In this document: positions 8,607-16,695 of the stretch, in pieces
Layout: each line of letters begins with the position of its first letter
Position numbering within the stretch: position 1 is the stretch's first letter
NCBI RefSeq assembly: GCF_008369445.1
Contig: NZ_VTWH01000001.1
Location: forward strand, 992,001 to 1,056,000
Length of the DNA stretch: 64,000 nucleotides
Source of the DNA: Aureimonas fodinaquatilis
GTDB taxonomy: Bacteria > Pseudomonadota > Alphaproteobacteria > Rhizobiales > Rhizobiaceae
Direction of reading: 5' to 3'
Translations under genes and position numbers: made by a program
Notes under the pieces: generated by a model
Told to the model about the DNA's origin: nothing
Database searches by the model: none
The model's input: only the letters and a program-made list of their open reading frames with translations

Positions 8607-10406
8607 ATGTTCGGAACGAAAAGTCTAACCATGCGAAGCGTGGTCCGTTCCGTTATGGTTTTATCAGCGGGCATTGTGATTTTGACCACTGGTGTTGCTG
8701 CCTCTTATGCTGAAACCCGCACCCTGAAACTCTACCATGTTCACCTGCGCGAAAAGACGGAAGTTACGTATAAGCGCAACGGACGCTTTTTGCCGGATGG
8801 CCTGAAGAAGGCGAACTGGGCGCTGCGGGACTGGCGGGAAAACAAGCCAACCAACATGGACCCGGCCTTGCTGGATCTGATGTGGGAAGCTTATCGTCAG
8901 TCTGGCTCGCGTGATTACATTCAGATTCTTGGCGGTTTCCGCTCTCCCAAGACCAACAATATGCTGCGGTCTCGTTCTGCCGGTGTTGCTGGCGGCAGCC
9001 TGCACATGTCTGGCAAGGCGATCGATTTTTACATTCCCGATGTTCCGCTGCGCAAAATGCGCGATATCGGCCTTCGCATGCAGATCGGCGGCGTTGGTTA
9101 CTACCCGCGGTCGGGCTCACCCTTCGTCCATTTCGACAGTGGCACCGGGCGCTATTGGCCCCGCATGAGCCGCAAGGAATTGGCCAGCATCTTCCCTAAA
9201 GGCAACACAATTCACGTTCCGGCCGATGGCAAGCCTTTGCCGGGATATGAAACTGCGATGGCTTCCTACAAGCAACGCAAGGGTGCCTCCGGTAATATCC
9301 AGATTGCCAGTGCTTCGGAAACACGCAGGAGCGGGGGTGGTAAAACCCTGATCGCCAGATTGTTCGGCGGTGGTGCGGATGAGGCCGAAGACAACGCTGA
9401 AATGGAGGCCGCACCCGTGCCGCGCAATGCACCGCGTGCGCCGGTACGCCAGGCACCGCCAGCCGCTGCACCAGCGCCGCAGGTACAGGTTGCTGCCGCT
9501 GCGCCGGCACGGACACCTCCTGCGCGTGCAGTGCCAATGCCCACCGGCGTGCCAATGCCTGAAACGCCTCAGTTCGACACGGCTGCGCGCACACCGGCTG
9601 CCAGCACGGCGCCAACACCGCCAGATGCTGTGGCTTCGGTCATCGCCCTGGCCAGTATTCCATTGCCGCAGCCGGCACCCGTTCGTGCGGCAGAGCCGCC
9701 GGTGGTTGCTGCCGCAGCACCGGCTGTTCCAGCCGCGCCGGCTCCGGCCGTCAATAACAATCGCTCTGCGGGCGTAGAATTGGCCTATGCCGTTCCAACT
9801 CCACGCAACCGCCCACAATTCGAAGCGGTGTTGCAGCAGCCAGCACTCGCGGCTGAAGCGCCCGCAAACAGCGCGGACGCTATCGCCGAGACCATTCTGG
9901 CAAGTGCAACTTCGGACACCGACCCGGTGGCGGATGCACGGCCCCTGGTCAACAATGTTGCATTTCCCACGCCGCGCAGCAGTGCGGATGAAGCTGCCGC
10001 TGAGCCAAAGCCGATAGAGGTTGCCAGCCTGCAGACTGAAGAGGTTGCTCGCACGCCGGTGGAGGTTGTTGCAACGCCACCTGCGCCTGTGGCAGAAGCG
10101 GCCAAGGAAAACGTCGTTCGCTCGGCAATTCTTGCGGCGCTCAAGTCTACCCCCATGCCTGACAGTTCAGAGCCCATGGCCGCAGATGAAGAGTTTACTC
10201 CGGAAAGCCGGTTGTCCGCTCGTTCTGAAAGAGTCAATGACAACGCCGAAGTAACGCTGGATCAGCGCATTGCCTCGCGGATTGAAACTGCGGCCGAACT
10301 GACACGCCCGCTGGCGGGTAATGAAACGGGCAAGTCTGGCCGGGTGGTCACACCATCCATGCTGGTCATCAATGTGCCAGTGCCGGTGAAGCTGCCTCGC
10401 AGCTAA
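8607..10406 (+). CDS. DUF882 (M15-like) periplasmic protein with Ala/Pro-rich tail
   Basis: 599 residues. Signal peptide with predicted cleavage after about residue 35 (A-A-S-Y-A). The DUF882/peptidase M15-like domain covers about 38-200 and keeps the zinc pattern: H133 and D140 in S-L-H-M-S-G-K-A-I-D-F, and H175 in F-V-H-F-D. Such domains act as peptidoglycan L,D- or D,D-peptidases or binders in the periplasm. The remaining two thirds is a low-complexity Ala/Pro/Val-rich region, long for this family. The ATG at 8607 follows GAGGGG by ten bases; the frame is open to 8472 without a better start. A CtrA-like element lies upstream. Enzyme activity is inferred from the retained ligands. Confidence 0.85.
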   Translation: MFGTKSLTMRSVVRSVMVLSAGIVILTTGVAASYAETRTLKLYHVHLREKTEVTYKRNGRFLPDGLKKANWALRDWRENKPTNMDPALLDLMWEAYRQSGSRDYIQILGGFRSPKTNNMLRSRSAGVAGGSLHMSGKAIDFYIPDVPLRKMRDIGLRMQIGGVGYYPRSGSPFVHFDSGTGRYWPRMSRKELASIFPKGNTIHVPADGKPLPGYETAMASYKQRKGASGNIQIASASETRRSGGGKTLIARLFGGGADEAEDNAEMEAAPVPRNAPRAPVRQAPPAAAPAPQVQVAAAAPARTPPARAVPMPTGVPMPETPQFDTAARTPAASTAPTPPDAVASVIALASIPLPQPAPVRAAEPPVVAAAAPAVPAAPAPAVNNNRSAGVELAYAVPTPRNRPQFEAVLQQPALAAEAPANSADAIAETILASATSDTDPVADARPLVNNVAFPTPRSSADEAAAEPKPIEVASLQTEEVARTPVEVVATPPAPVAEAAKENVVRSAILAALKSTPMPDSSEPMAADEEFTPESRLSARSERVNDNAEVTLDQRIASRIETAAELTRPLAGNETGKSGRVVTPSMLVINVPVPVKLPRS

Positions 10407-10466
10407 TTCCAGAGAAATAGTCTTGTGCATTCTTGCACAATCGTTTCCCCACACTCATCTAAGCAC

Positions 10467-10494
10467 AGGCTGCGACACTTTATCCTCGCAGCCT
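10467..10494 (+). terminator. Candidate terminator after the DUF882 gene
   Basis: Nine-base stem AGGCTGCGA / TCGCAGCCT with a 10-base loop and a short T4 run at 10501. A smaller hairpin TTGTGCA / TGCACAA precedes it at 10423-10440. Confidence 0.45.
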
Positions 10495-10655
10495 AAGCCA
10501 TTTTGATTATACCAAGGGCAGACTTGCGCCTGATTTACCTTTCAAAATTGTAATGTTCAACTTCACCAACTTCACATTCAGTTCAAAAATCAGGTAAAAA
10601 CAGAGAGTCCGAGCATATTTTCGCTGATGGAAACTTTGTTTTTTTAGACATTGCC

Positions 10656-10684
10656 TTGACATCGAGTAGCACAGAGTAAATACA
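10656..10684 (+). promoter_or_regulatory. Candidate sigma-70 promoter for mucR
   Basis: TTGACA at 10656-10661, a 17-base spacer, then AATACA at 10679-10684 (a TAAATA overlaps). This leaves a leader of about 120 bases before the mucR ATG. The surrounding 402-base gap (10407-10808) is strikingly AT-rich with runs of T and A, the kind of DNA that MucR proteins bind, so autoregulation is plausible. No small open frame with a good ribosome site was seen in the gap. Confidence 0.45.
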
Positions 10685-10808
10685 AGGCAGAAATTGGCCA
10701 GCGAGCAATGGCATTGGTGAAGTTCATGCCACTTTACGTCCAGGTTCCAGCCGCTACATTCATATTGTATTTTTCGTGGGCGCCAGAGGCGTGATATTGA
10801 GGTCTAAA

Positions 10809-11237
10809 ATGGAACGGGTAGATAGCATCGATAATAACGAGATGTTGATGGAATTAACTGCGGAAGTTGTTGCAGCCTATGTCAGCAACAATTCTTTGCC
10901 GGTTTCCGATCTGCCGGGTTTGATTTCAGACGTTTACAATGCGCTCGGACAGACAACAGCCGCTCCGCAGGTTCAGCCGGTTGAAAAGCCAAAGCCTGCG
11001 GTGCCCGTCAAAAAGTCGGTAACCGACGACTACATCATCTGTCTGGAAGACGGTAAGAAGTTCAAGTCGTTGAAGCGCCACCTGATGACGCATTATAATC
11101 TTTCGCCGGAAGAATACCGCGAGAAGTGGGACCTGCCGACCGATTATCCGATGGTTGCTCCGAATTACGCTGCTGCACGCTCGCGTCTTGCCAAGCAGAT
11201 GGGCCTTGGCCACAAGCGCCGTCGTTCCGCCCGCTAA
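10809..11237 (+). CDS. mucR: MucR/Ros family transcriptional regulator
   Basis: 142 residues. An N-terminal oligomerisation segment (about 10-50) precedes the Ros-type zinc finger, [18 protein letters not shown]. The conserved Y-R-E-K-W-D-L-P and M-V-A-P-N-Y-A blocks and a basic C-terminus follow. MucR proteins are H-NS-like silencers of AT-rich promoters controlling exopolysaccharide, motility and virulence genes in rhizobia and Brucella, and often repress themselves. The ATG at 10809 has GAGGT five bases upstream; an earlier in-frame start at 10776 lacks one. Followed by a strong terminator, so monocistronic. Confidence 0.95.
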   Translation: MERVDSIDNNEMLMELTAEVVAAYVSNNSLPVSDLPGLISDVYNALGQTTAAPQVQPVEKPKPAVPVKKSVTDDYIICLEDGKKFKSLKRHLMTHYNLSPEEYREKWDLPTDYPMVAPNYAAARSRLAKQMGLGHKRRRSAR

Positions 11238-11274
11238 GCTCTTGGGTTCAGGCCAAGGCGGCATGCATCTGAAG

Positions 11275-11305
11275 ACCCCGGTTGGTTGATCCGCCGGGGT
11301 TTTTG
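11275..11305 (+). terminator. Rho-independent terminator of mucR
   Basis: Stem ACCCCGG / CCGGGGT (11275-11281 with 11294-11300) followed by a T run. Confidence 0.9.
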
Positions 11306-11446
11306 TTTGCCCTGATGCCCTTAGTAGAACCCACATTGAAGAAAGGCGGAAACCCAGCGGACTGAATGCCGACTGTGTTGAGCCAAAGAAATATTGCACG
11401 GATATTTTATGGGATTTGAAGTATAAACCCAACCTGTTGAAAAGGT

Positions 11447-11521
11447 TGGTACGCCCAAGGGGAATCGAACCCCTGTTTGCGCCGTGAGAGGGCGCCGTCC
11501 TAACCGCTAGACGATGGGCGC
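11447..11521 (-). tRNA. tRNA-Glu (anticodon CTC)
   Basis: Complete cloverleaf on the minus strand with encoded CCA. Anticodon stem GCGCC/GGCGC encloses the loop CTCTCAC, giving anticodon CTC (Glu, GAG codons). T-arm AGGGG-TTCGATT-CCCCT; D-arm contains TAGCGGTTAGGA. The acceptor stem has a G1-U72 wobble, otherwise it is fully paired. Confidence 0.95.
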
Positions 11522-11691
11522 CCTTCGGTGTGCGGTGGATATAAGTGGATATGGTTTGAAAGGCAAGTCAATTCGCAGGCCAAAACCACCCTCTCTTACC
11601 GGTTTTCCCGGTGTGCAGCCTATCCTATTGTTTTCACGCCGGTTCATTTTGCCTGCTTGATTGTCAGCAACGGCCAATGCATCAGTCTGCT

Positions 11692-12489
11692 ATGAAAACA
11701 ATCGCAGTCACTGATCCTGACGATCCCAGAATCGAGCATTTCCGCGATGTACAGGAGCGGGATATTGTTGGCAGGGGAGGCTTCATTGCAGAGGGCAAGG
11801 TCGTGATCGACCATTTGCTGGCGTCACCGCGATTTGCCGCAACGTCTTTGCTGGTTGCCAGAAGCCGCATTGCAGGGGTGCAGGAGCGGTTTGCAGAATT
11901 CCCTCAACTGGGCCAGCAAATTCCAGTCTATGTGGCCGAGCAGGCGGTGATGGACCGAATAGCCGGTTTTGCGATACATCGGGGCGTTCTGGCCCACGGC
12001 CAGCGCCTTTCAGAGCAGGCACCGTTGGAACTTGGGGACGGCCCGATACTGGTGGCAGCCGGTATTTCCAATCATGACAATATGGGCAGCCTGTTTCGAA
12101 ATGCTGCCGCCTTTGGGGTTTCTGCCGTACTTCTGGACGATACGTCTTGCGATCCGCTCTATCGAAAGGCACTTCGCGTTTCCGTAGGCACAGTCTTGAG
12201 CGTACCGTTTTTCCGGGCAGGCAACGTGCGGGATATCTTTGACATACTATCGAATGCCGGGTTTCAATGTGTGGCTCTGTCGCCAGGCGGCACTGTGCAC
12301 CTGGACGAGTGGCAACCTGCGGACCGCGTCGCCGTGTTTTTCGGCAGTGAGGGGCAGGGGCTGCCGCAATACCTTTTGCAGAGCATTGATACATTGACAA
12401 TCGCAATGGCGCCGGGCCTCGACAGCCTGAATGTATCTGCCGCGGCCTCAATAACCCTGCATCACATCTATACTTCAAAAAGGCCCTAA
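11692..12489 (+). CDS. TrmH/SpoU family RNA 2'-O-methyltransferase
   Basis: 265 residues from the ATG at 11692; an ATG at 11677 is possible and the frame is open to 11611. SPOUT-class knot motifs are all present in the C-terminal half: N-H-D-N-M-G-S-L-F-R-N-A-A (motif 1), F-F-G-S-E-G-Q-G-L (motif 2) and L-N-V-S-A-A-A-S-I (motif 3). An N-terminal substrate-binding domain (about 10-90) resembles the L30e-like domain of rRNA methyltransferases. It methylates ribose 2'-OH in rRNA or tRNA; the target nucleotide cannot be told. The 3' end overlaps the convergent 12486 gene by four bases. Confidence 0.9.
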   Translation: MKTIAVTDPDDPRIEHFRDVQERDIVGRGGFIAEGKVVIDHLLASPRFAATSLLVARSRIAGVQERFAEFPQLGQQIPVYVAEQAVMDRIAGFAIHRGVLAHGQRLSEQAPLELGDGPILVAAGISNHDNMGSLFRNAAAFGVSAVLLDDTSCDPLYRKALRVSVGTVLSVPFFRAGNVRDIFDILSNAGFQCVALSPGGTVHLDEWQPADRVAVFFGSEGQGLPQYLLQSIDTLTIAMAPGLDSLNVSAAASITLHHIYTSKRP

Positions 12490-13235
12490 ACGGCGGGTGC
12501 CGGATTGTCGTCTACCATCTGGCCGGCCAATACACCTGTGCGGGATTTCGGGTTATTGCGGGCGGTGCCCAGCATGCTGACCAGTCGGGAGTCACTTGAA
12601 GCCGCTTCCGCTGCAAGCCTTGTGACAGATGTGGCGATCTCGGCCACATAGCTGCGTATAGCGGCATCTGCGCCTTCGCCCGGTGTTGCATTCAATTGCA
12701 TGATATGCTGGCGCAGATCGCCGTTTAATCCGGTCGGGGCAGTCGGCTGCTGTGGTTCAACCTGTGCTGCACTATGTGGAACACTGCGCTGACGAAAGCG
12801 CAGATCAGCTTCAAGTTGCTCAATCCGCATCAGTGCGGTCGCCAGCAGTATACGCAATTCGCCAGACTTTTCCTCAGAATCATCTTCCGGGTCCAGCAAT
12901 CTGGCGGCTTCCAGTGGCAAGGTCGCGGCAACTGTCGCGCTGGTTGCCGAAAGCCCTGCCAGCCGCGCCGTCAAAACACCGTTTTCAGCGCGAGCCGTTG
13001 CCGCAGCATTGCGGGCCTTGTCCGCAGACATTTCCAGTGAGCGGATTTTCATTGCCGCCTGCGCGCGGACTTTGTCCACCTCACCCTGGATTTCAGCCGG
13101 AGACATTGGCAGAGTCGCCTCTGCCTCACGCCGCGCCAAGGTCTGCGCCTTGTGCCAAATCACCGGCACAAGCAGCAGCGCGCCCAGGGTCGCGATCAAC
13201 ATGCCGAAAACGAAAATCAGGCTATTGGCTAGCAT
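12486..13235 (-). CDS. Membrane-anchored coiled-coil protein, unknown function
   Basis: 249 residues, not assigned to a named family. One strong transmembrane segment lies at about 5-27 (L-I-F-V-F-G-M-L-I-A-T-L-G-A-L-L). A long Ala/Glu/Arg-rich helical region (about 30-110) is probably coiled coil. A Pro/Gln linker and a helical C-terminal part (about 175-230, S-Y-V-A-E-I-A-T-S-V-T-R-L-A-A-E) follow. The topology suggests an inner membrane anchor with a cytoplasmic coiled coil. It lies upstream of eipA on the same strand with a gap containing a repeat. Likely conserved in Hyphomicrobiales, judged only from its ordinary codon use. Confidence 0.75.
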   Translation of the reverse strand: MLANSLIFVFGMLIATLGALLLVPVIWHKAQTLARREAEATLPMSPAEIQGEVDKVRAQAAMKIRSLEMSADKARNAAATARAENGVLTARLAGLSATSATVAATLPLEAARLLDPEDDSEEKSGELRILLATALMRIEQLEADLRFRQRSVPHSAAQVEPQQPTAPTGLNGDLRQHIMQLNATPGEGADAAIRSYVAEIATSVTRLAAEAASSDSRLVSMLGTARNNPKSRTGVLAGQMVDDNPAPAV

Positions 13236-13337
13236 TCAGGCTCCCGCCATTGCGACAGACGCTTTGGCTTGTGTGGGTGGCACAACCTGGACTGTTCGAG
13301 GTGGCCTTTCGAACACCTGAAACAGCCTCACTCTCTG

Positions 13338-13394
13338 CTTTGTCGCATTGTCTCACTGCTGAAGCGATTCCGCTTCACCGTGAAATGCTCTAGA
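13338..13394 (+). repeat. Palindromic intergenic repeat, copy B (full)
   Basis: About 57 bases: TTTGTCGCATTGTC, a stem GAAGCG-att-CGCTTC, then GTGAAATGCTCTAGA. It matches the inverted copies at 26183-26243 and 44050-44099 over their length. The CTA at 13390-13392 is the complement of the eipA stop codon, so the repeat end forms that stop. Confidence 0.75.
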
Positions 13395-13968
13395 ACGGAT
13401 TCCAGGTTGGTGTCGGGGTTATTTTCAAGTAGCCCATATTAATGCCGAGTCGGGCTCCAACGCCAGACTTGACCGGAACGATAACCACACTGTCGCGCTG
13501 CAATACGGTCATTCCAATGCCGCCGACAATGTAGGCGCTGCCACTGACGCCGCCAAACCGCCCATAAACATTCTCAACAGACGGCAGATTGTAAACCAGC
13601 ATCATGACACGCGCGCCGTCACCACCGAAGTCCAGGCCGATGGAAGGCCCTTGCCAGTACAAGCGGTGCTCACCGGCATTTTTGGTGAACAAGGTTCCTT
13701 CGCCATAGCGCAGGCCGCCAACAAAAGCGCCAGCCCCTTCTTCTCCCAGGATGTAGCCATTGGGCAGACCGAAGCGCTGGAATGCATGCTCTACGACTGA
13801 AGCCAGACCTCCGGCTGCCGTGCCGAAAAAGCCGTGCCCCTGCGCAACGACTTCTTCCATTGTGTAGCCACTGTTCTGTTGGGCTGCTGCCGGCGCAGCC
13901 AGCGCCAGCATCAACCCCGTCGCAATGACCGCGCCGAAGCGGCGGATCTGCTGGAGCATGGTGGTCAT
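13390..13968 (-). CDS. eipA: EipA-family (DUF1134) periplasmic envelope protein
   Basis: 192 residues. Signal peptide (basic start, L-A-L-A-A-P-A-A-A, cleavage about residue 30). The DUF1134 small beta-barrel domain has the family features G-L-A-S-V-V-E-H-A-F, G-Y-I-L-G-E-E-G-A-G-A-F and G-P-S-I-G-L-D-F-G-G-D-G-A. In Brucella the family member EipA is needed for envelope integrity and is under CtrA control. The ATG at 13968 follows AGGA by about nine bases; the longer frame to 14118 would bury the signal peptide. It is divergent from chpT, and its stop lies in a repeat. Confidence 0.88.
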   Translation of the reverse strand: MTTMLQQIRRFGAVIATGLMLALAAPAAAQQNSGYTMEEVVAQGHGFFGTAAGGLASVVEHAFQRFGLPNGYILGEEGAGAFVGGLRYGEGTLFTKNAGEHRLYWQGPSIGLDFGGDGARVMMLVYNLPSVENVYGRFGGVSGSAYIVGGIGMTVLQRDSVVIVPVKSGVGARLGINMGYLKITPTPTWNPF

Positions 13969-14112
13969 AGGGCATATCCTTTGACATTTTGACGTTGACG
14001 CAAACGCACCTGCATCGACATTTTGCCGCCATAGCGTCGAAAAAACTGTTCTGAACCGGCGCATTATCGTGAATTTACGCAGTATATCTCGACAGGCTGG
14101 TCCATTTTGGTA

Positions 14113-14133
14113 TTCCAATCATTGTGATTGGAA
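14113..14133. promoter_or_regulatory. Perfect 9-3-9 inverted repeat, operator-like
   Basis: TTCCAATCA-TTG-TGATTGGAA in the 336-base divergent region between eipA (start 13968) and chpT (start 14305). A second weaker pair GCATC/GATGC is at about 14162-14179. The dyad is symmetrical and without a T tract, so a protein-binding site is more likely than a terminator. The binding protein is unknown. Confidence 0.5.
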
Positions 14134-14304
14134 CATGATAGGGTTTGTAATTTGCTAACGTCGCATCATTCATAAGATGCATTCGGAACGTTTCACGGCG
14201 TTGAAACCTTCAAAACGCCCGAAGCCGACTGGCAATACAACCCGTCGTGCCAACCAATTGCCTGCTTTGCTGCAATTGCTCTAACCGCAAGGACTGCCCT
14301 TCAT

Positions 14305-14952
14305 ATGACGAATCTGCCTGTGCTTTCAGCCGCGGACCTGGCTGCTCTCCTGGCCAGCCGCCTGTGCCATGATGTGATTTCACCTGTAGGCGCTATTCAG
14401 AGCGGGTTGGAACTGCTCGATGAGATGCCGGACGATCCGGAATCCATGGCGCTTGTGCGCAATTCAACCAAAAGCGCTGTCGCCAAACTGCAATTTGCCA
14501 GAATCGCTTACGGGGCCTCCGGTTCAACAGCAGCCGAAATTGATCTGGGCGATGCCGAAACAGCCGCCAAAGGTTTCATGTCATTCGAGCGGTCTGAACT
14601 GACATGGAATGGCCAGCGCGCTTATGTTCCGAAGAATCTGGCAAAATTGATTCTGAATTTGATGCTGGTGGCCAATGCATCCGTGCCGCGAGGCAAAACC
14701 GTGGTGGTGGACATTGCATCTTCCGGCCCGGAGGTGGATGTCACCATAACCGCCAGCGGCACACCGTTGCGCATTCCGGCGCGCTTTGTTGCGCTGTTGA
14801 ACGAAACCAGTGAGGAACCCGTGGATGCGCATGCGGTTCAGCCTTATTACACGCTGCTGCTGGCTCAGGAAACGGGACTGACCGTAAGTCTGGAGCAGGA
14901 AGAAGGAGTTGCGACCTTCAAGATCGCCGGCACGCTTCGCCCTGTGGGCTGA
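14305..14952 (+). CDS. chpT: Histidine phosphotransferase ChpT
   Basis: 215 residues. The phosphoacceptor His22 lies in S-R-L-C-H-D-V-I-S-P-V-G-A-I. A dimerisation helix pair (about 8-70) is followed by a degenerate HATPase-like domain (about 85-210) that lacks the ATP-binding N, G1 and G2 boxes, as in ChpT. In Caulobacter and Brucella ChpT relays phosphate from CckA to CtrA and CpdR. Its position next to ctrA, convergent with it, supports the call. No cckA or cpdR is in the window. Confidence 0.94.
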   Translation: MTNLPVLSAADLAALLASRLCHDVISPVGAIQSGLELLDEMPDDPESMALVRNSTKSAVAKLQFARIAYGASGSTAAEIDLGDAETAAKGFMSFERSELTWNGQRAYVPKNLAKLILNLMLVANASVPRGKTVVVDIASSGPEVDVTITASGTPLRIPARFVALLNETSEEPVDAHAVQPYYTLLLAQETGLTVSLEQEEGVATFKIAGTLRPVG

Positions 14953-15025
14953 CCTTGCCATCACTGAACCATCCCTCGTTCAGACAATTTCGCTCCAGCG
15001 TCGGTGCCCGCCTTTGAAGCTCAAT

Positions 15026-15061
15026 AAAAAAGGCGCTGTGAGCAGAAGCTCACCGCGCCTT
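15026..15061 (-). terminator. Rho-independent terminator of ctrA
   Basis: On the minus strand the stem AAGGCGCGGTGAGC / GCTCACAGCGCCTT (one mismatch) with a TTCT loop is followed by a run of T. It lies 97 bases past the ctrA stop in the space shared with the end of chpT. Confidence 0.88.
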
Positions 15062-15157
15062 GTGTAGAAAGTGCCGTCAGAACGGACAATCGGGGGAGGG
15101 GAGATCTGACCCGAGCCGTGGAGGAACGACGGCAAAACCCTTGGTTGTATGCTTTTA

Positions 15158-15853
15158 TTATGCGGCCTGCGATTCACCTTCTTCATCGCGCAGCACATAG
15201 CCGCGGCCCCAGACAGTCTCGATGTAGTTCTTGCCATCGGTTGCCGTGGTCAGCTTCTTGCGCAGCTTGCAGATGAAAACGTCGATGATTTTCAGTTCCG
15301 GCTCGTCCATGCCACCATAAAGATGGTTGAGGAACATTTCCTTGGTCAAAGTGGTGCCCTTGCGCAGCGAGAGCAGCTCCAGCATGGCATATTCCTTGCC
15401 AGTCAGGTGCACGCGCTGGCCGCCAACTTCAACCGTTTTCGCATCCAGGTTAACCGTCAGCGAACCGGTGATGATAACCGATTGTGCATGGCCCTTGGAG
15501 CGGCGCACAATCGCATGGATGCGGGCAATCAGCTCATCCTTGTGGAAAGGCTTTGTCATATAGTCGTCGGCACCGAAGCCAAGACCACGCACCTTATCCT
15601 CAATTCCGGCCATGCCGGAAAGAATGAGAATTGGCGTCTTGACCTTGGCCAGCCGCAGAGTGCGCAAAACTTCATAACCCGACATATCGGGAAGATTCAG
15701 ATCAAGCAGAATAATGTCATAATCATACAGCTTGCCCAGATCGACGCCCTCTTCACCGAGGTCGGTCGTGTAAACATTGAAGCTTTCCGACTTCAACATC
15801 AGCTCGATGCTCTGAGCGACCGCGCTGTCATCCTCGATCAAAAGAACGCGCAT
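15158..15853 (-). CDS. ctrA: Cell cycle response regulator CtrA
   Basis: 231 residues. OmpR-class receiver with acidic pocket E7-D8-D9 and phosphoacceptor Asp51 (I-I-L-L-D-L-N-L-P). The winged-helix DNA-binding domain (about 125-225) ends in W-G-R-G-Y-V-L-R. The protein finishes in Ala-Ala, as expected for the ClpXP degradation tag of CtrA. It is the master regulator of the alphaproteobacterial cell cycle. Phosphorylation by CckA-ChpT and degradation aided by RcdA both have partners in this window. A TTAACCAT element 88 bases upstream of the start, on the coding strand, suggests autoregulation. Confidence 0.97.
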   Translation of the reverse strand: MRVLLIEDDSAVAQSIELMLKSESFNVYTTDLGEEGVDLGKLYDYDIILLDLNLPDMSGYEVLRTLRLAKVKTPILILSGMAGIEDKVRGLGFGADDYMTKPFHKDELIARIHAIVRRSKGHAQSVIITGSLTVNLDAKTVEVGGQRVHLTGKEYAMLELLSLRKGTTLTKEMFLNHLYGGMDEPELKIIDVFICKLRKKLTTATDGKNYIETVWGRGYVLRDEEGESQAA

Positions 15854-15940
15854 CTTTTTCCCCTCTCAGTCATTTGGCGAAGTGGTCGCCACGCCAAACC
15901 ACAATCTGATTTACAATCTCAGTCCCGACCGTGGCATGGA

Positions 15941-15948
15941 ATGGTTAA
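15941..15948 (-). promoter_or_regulatory. Candidate CtrA element in the ctrA promoter region
   Basis: Reads TTAACCAT on the minus strand (ATGGTTAA on plus), 88 bases upstream of the ctrA start. It lies in the 382-base divergent gap between ctrA and the FliJ-like gene (15854-16235), which also holds a dyad at 16127 and one GANTC site (16229). Confidence 0.45.
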
Positions 15949-16126
15949 CAACCACTTTCCACCAACAGCAAATGCCCGGAAATCCGCGCCGTATCCGTCT
16001 GTTTCCACAAAAAGCCGGCCAATAGTGCCGTTAATTTGTTGCTTCAACCTGCAAACCTCATTCGGCTTGCAGGCCTCATGCGGTTTACCGGGCCTTAAAG
16101 AGTAAGGCTTATTGTCGGCAATGCGC

Positions 16127-16143
16127 GTAAACAGATCGTTTAC
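16127..16143. promoter_or_regulatory. Dyad GTAAAC-N5-GTTTAC between ctrA and fliJ-like gene
   Basis: Perfect six-base arms with a five-base centre (AGATC), followed by CCATAACC. It is operator-like; the binding protein is unknown. Confidence 0.35.
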
Positions 16144-16235
16144 CCATAACCGCCGAGCCTTGTCCGAGGCGGGTGGCGCGAAACTTAACTCAAGCCACGC
16201 CGTTATGCGGCGTTGCCCAAACCGGGACGATTCGC

Positions 16236-16595
16236 ATGGCCAAGCGGGAAAACCTTGTTCGACTGACACGCTTTAAAGTTGGAGAAAAGCGCCGTCAGCT
16301 CGATCAGCTGGAAATGATGATGAGCGAGTTTGAGCGGATGGCGAGCGAACTGGATACGCAGATTGCCAGTGAGGAAAAGCGCGCCGGAATTTATGACACA
16401 GCGCATTTTGCATATCCGACCTTTGCCAAGGCGGCGCAGGTTCGGCGCGATAATCTGATGCACTCGGTGCGTGAACTGCGAGAGCGGCTGAATGTTGCCC
16501 GGCTGGAACTGGAAGAAGCAGAAGCCGAGCATGTGAACGCGGAAAAGCTGGAACTGCGCGATCAGGGGCAGGACGAAAGACGCGTCAGCGCCTGA
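16236..16595 (+). CDS. fliJ: FliJ-like coiled-coil protein
   Basis: 119 residues, almost entirely two long antiparallel helices rich in Arg, Glu and Leu (about 1-50 and 65-115). The start M-A-K-R-E-N-L-V-R-L-T-R-F-K-V matches FliJ-type flagellar export chaperones found next to ctrA in rhizobia. FliJ escorts substrates to the flagellar type III export ATPase. No other flagellar gene is in the window, so the flagellar role rests on family and synteny only. The ATG at 16236 was chosen over the frame opening at 16173. It ends at a 21-base-pair hairpin shared with gapR. Confidence 0.72.
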   Translation: MAKRENLVRLTRFKVGEKRRQLDQLEMMMSEFERMASELDTQIASEEKRAGIYDTAHFAYPTFAKAAQVRRDNLMHSVRELRERLNVARLELEEAEAEHVNAEKLELRDQGQDERRVSA

Positions 16596-16613
16596 AATTT
16601 TCAACCGGAAATG

Positions 16614-16689
16614 AAAAAGAGCAATTTTGCGATTCGTTAAAATCGCAAAATTGCTCTTTTTGTTTGCGGCATGCGCGTTGGCATGCCGC
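16614..16689. terminator. Bidirectional terminator pair between fliJ-like gene and gapR
   Basis: A perfect 21-base-pair stem (16614-16634 with 16641-16661, loop CGTTAA) has A5 and T5 at its ends, so it works in both directions. A second 9-base-pair hairpin GCGGCATGC / GCATGCCGC at 16666-16689 is nearest to the gapR stop. Confidence 0.92.
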
Positions 16690-16695
16690 AACAGA

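Noticed and set aside
16031-16050. TTAA-TTTGTTGC-TTCAAC as a possible second CtrA site upstream of ctrA
   Set aside because: Spacing is eight, not seven, and the second half-site does not match.
15149-16105. 318-residue plus-strand frame covering ctrA and its promoter region
   Set aside because: Antisense of ctrA; it crosses the intergenic region and has no recognisable domain.
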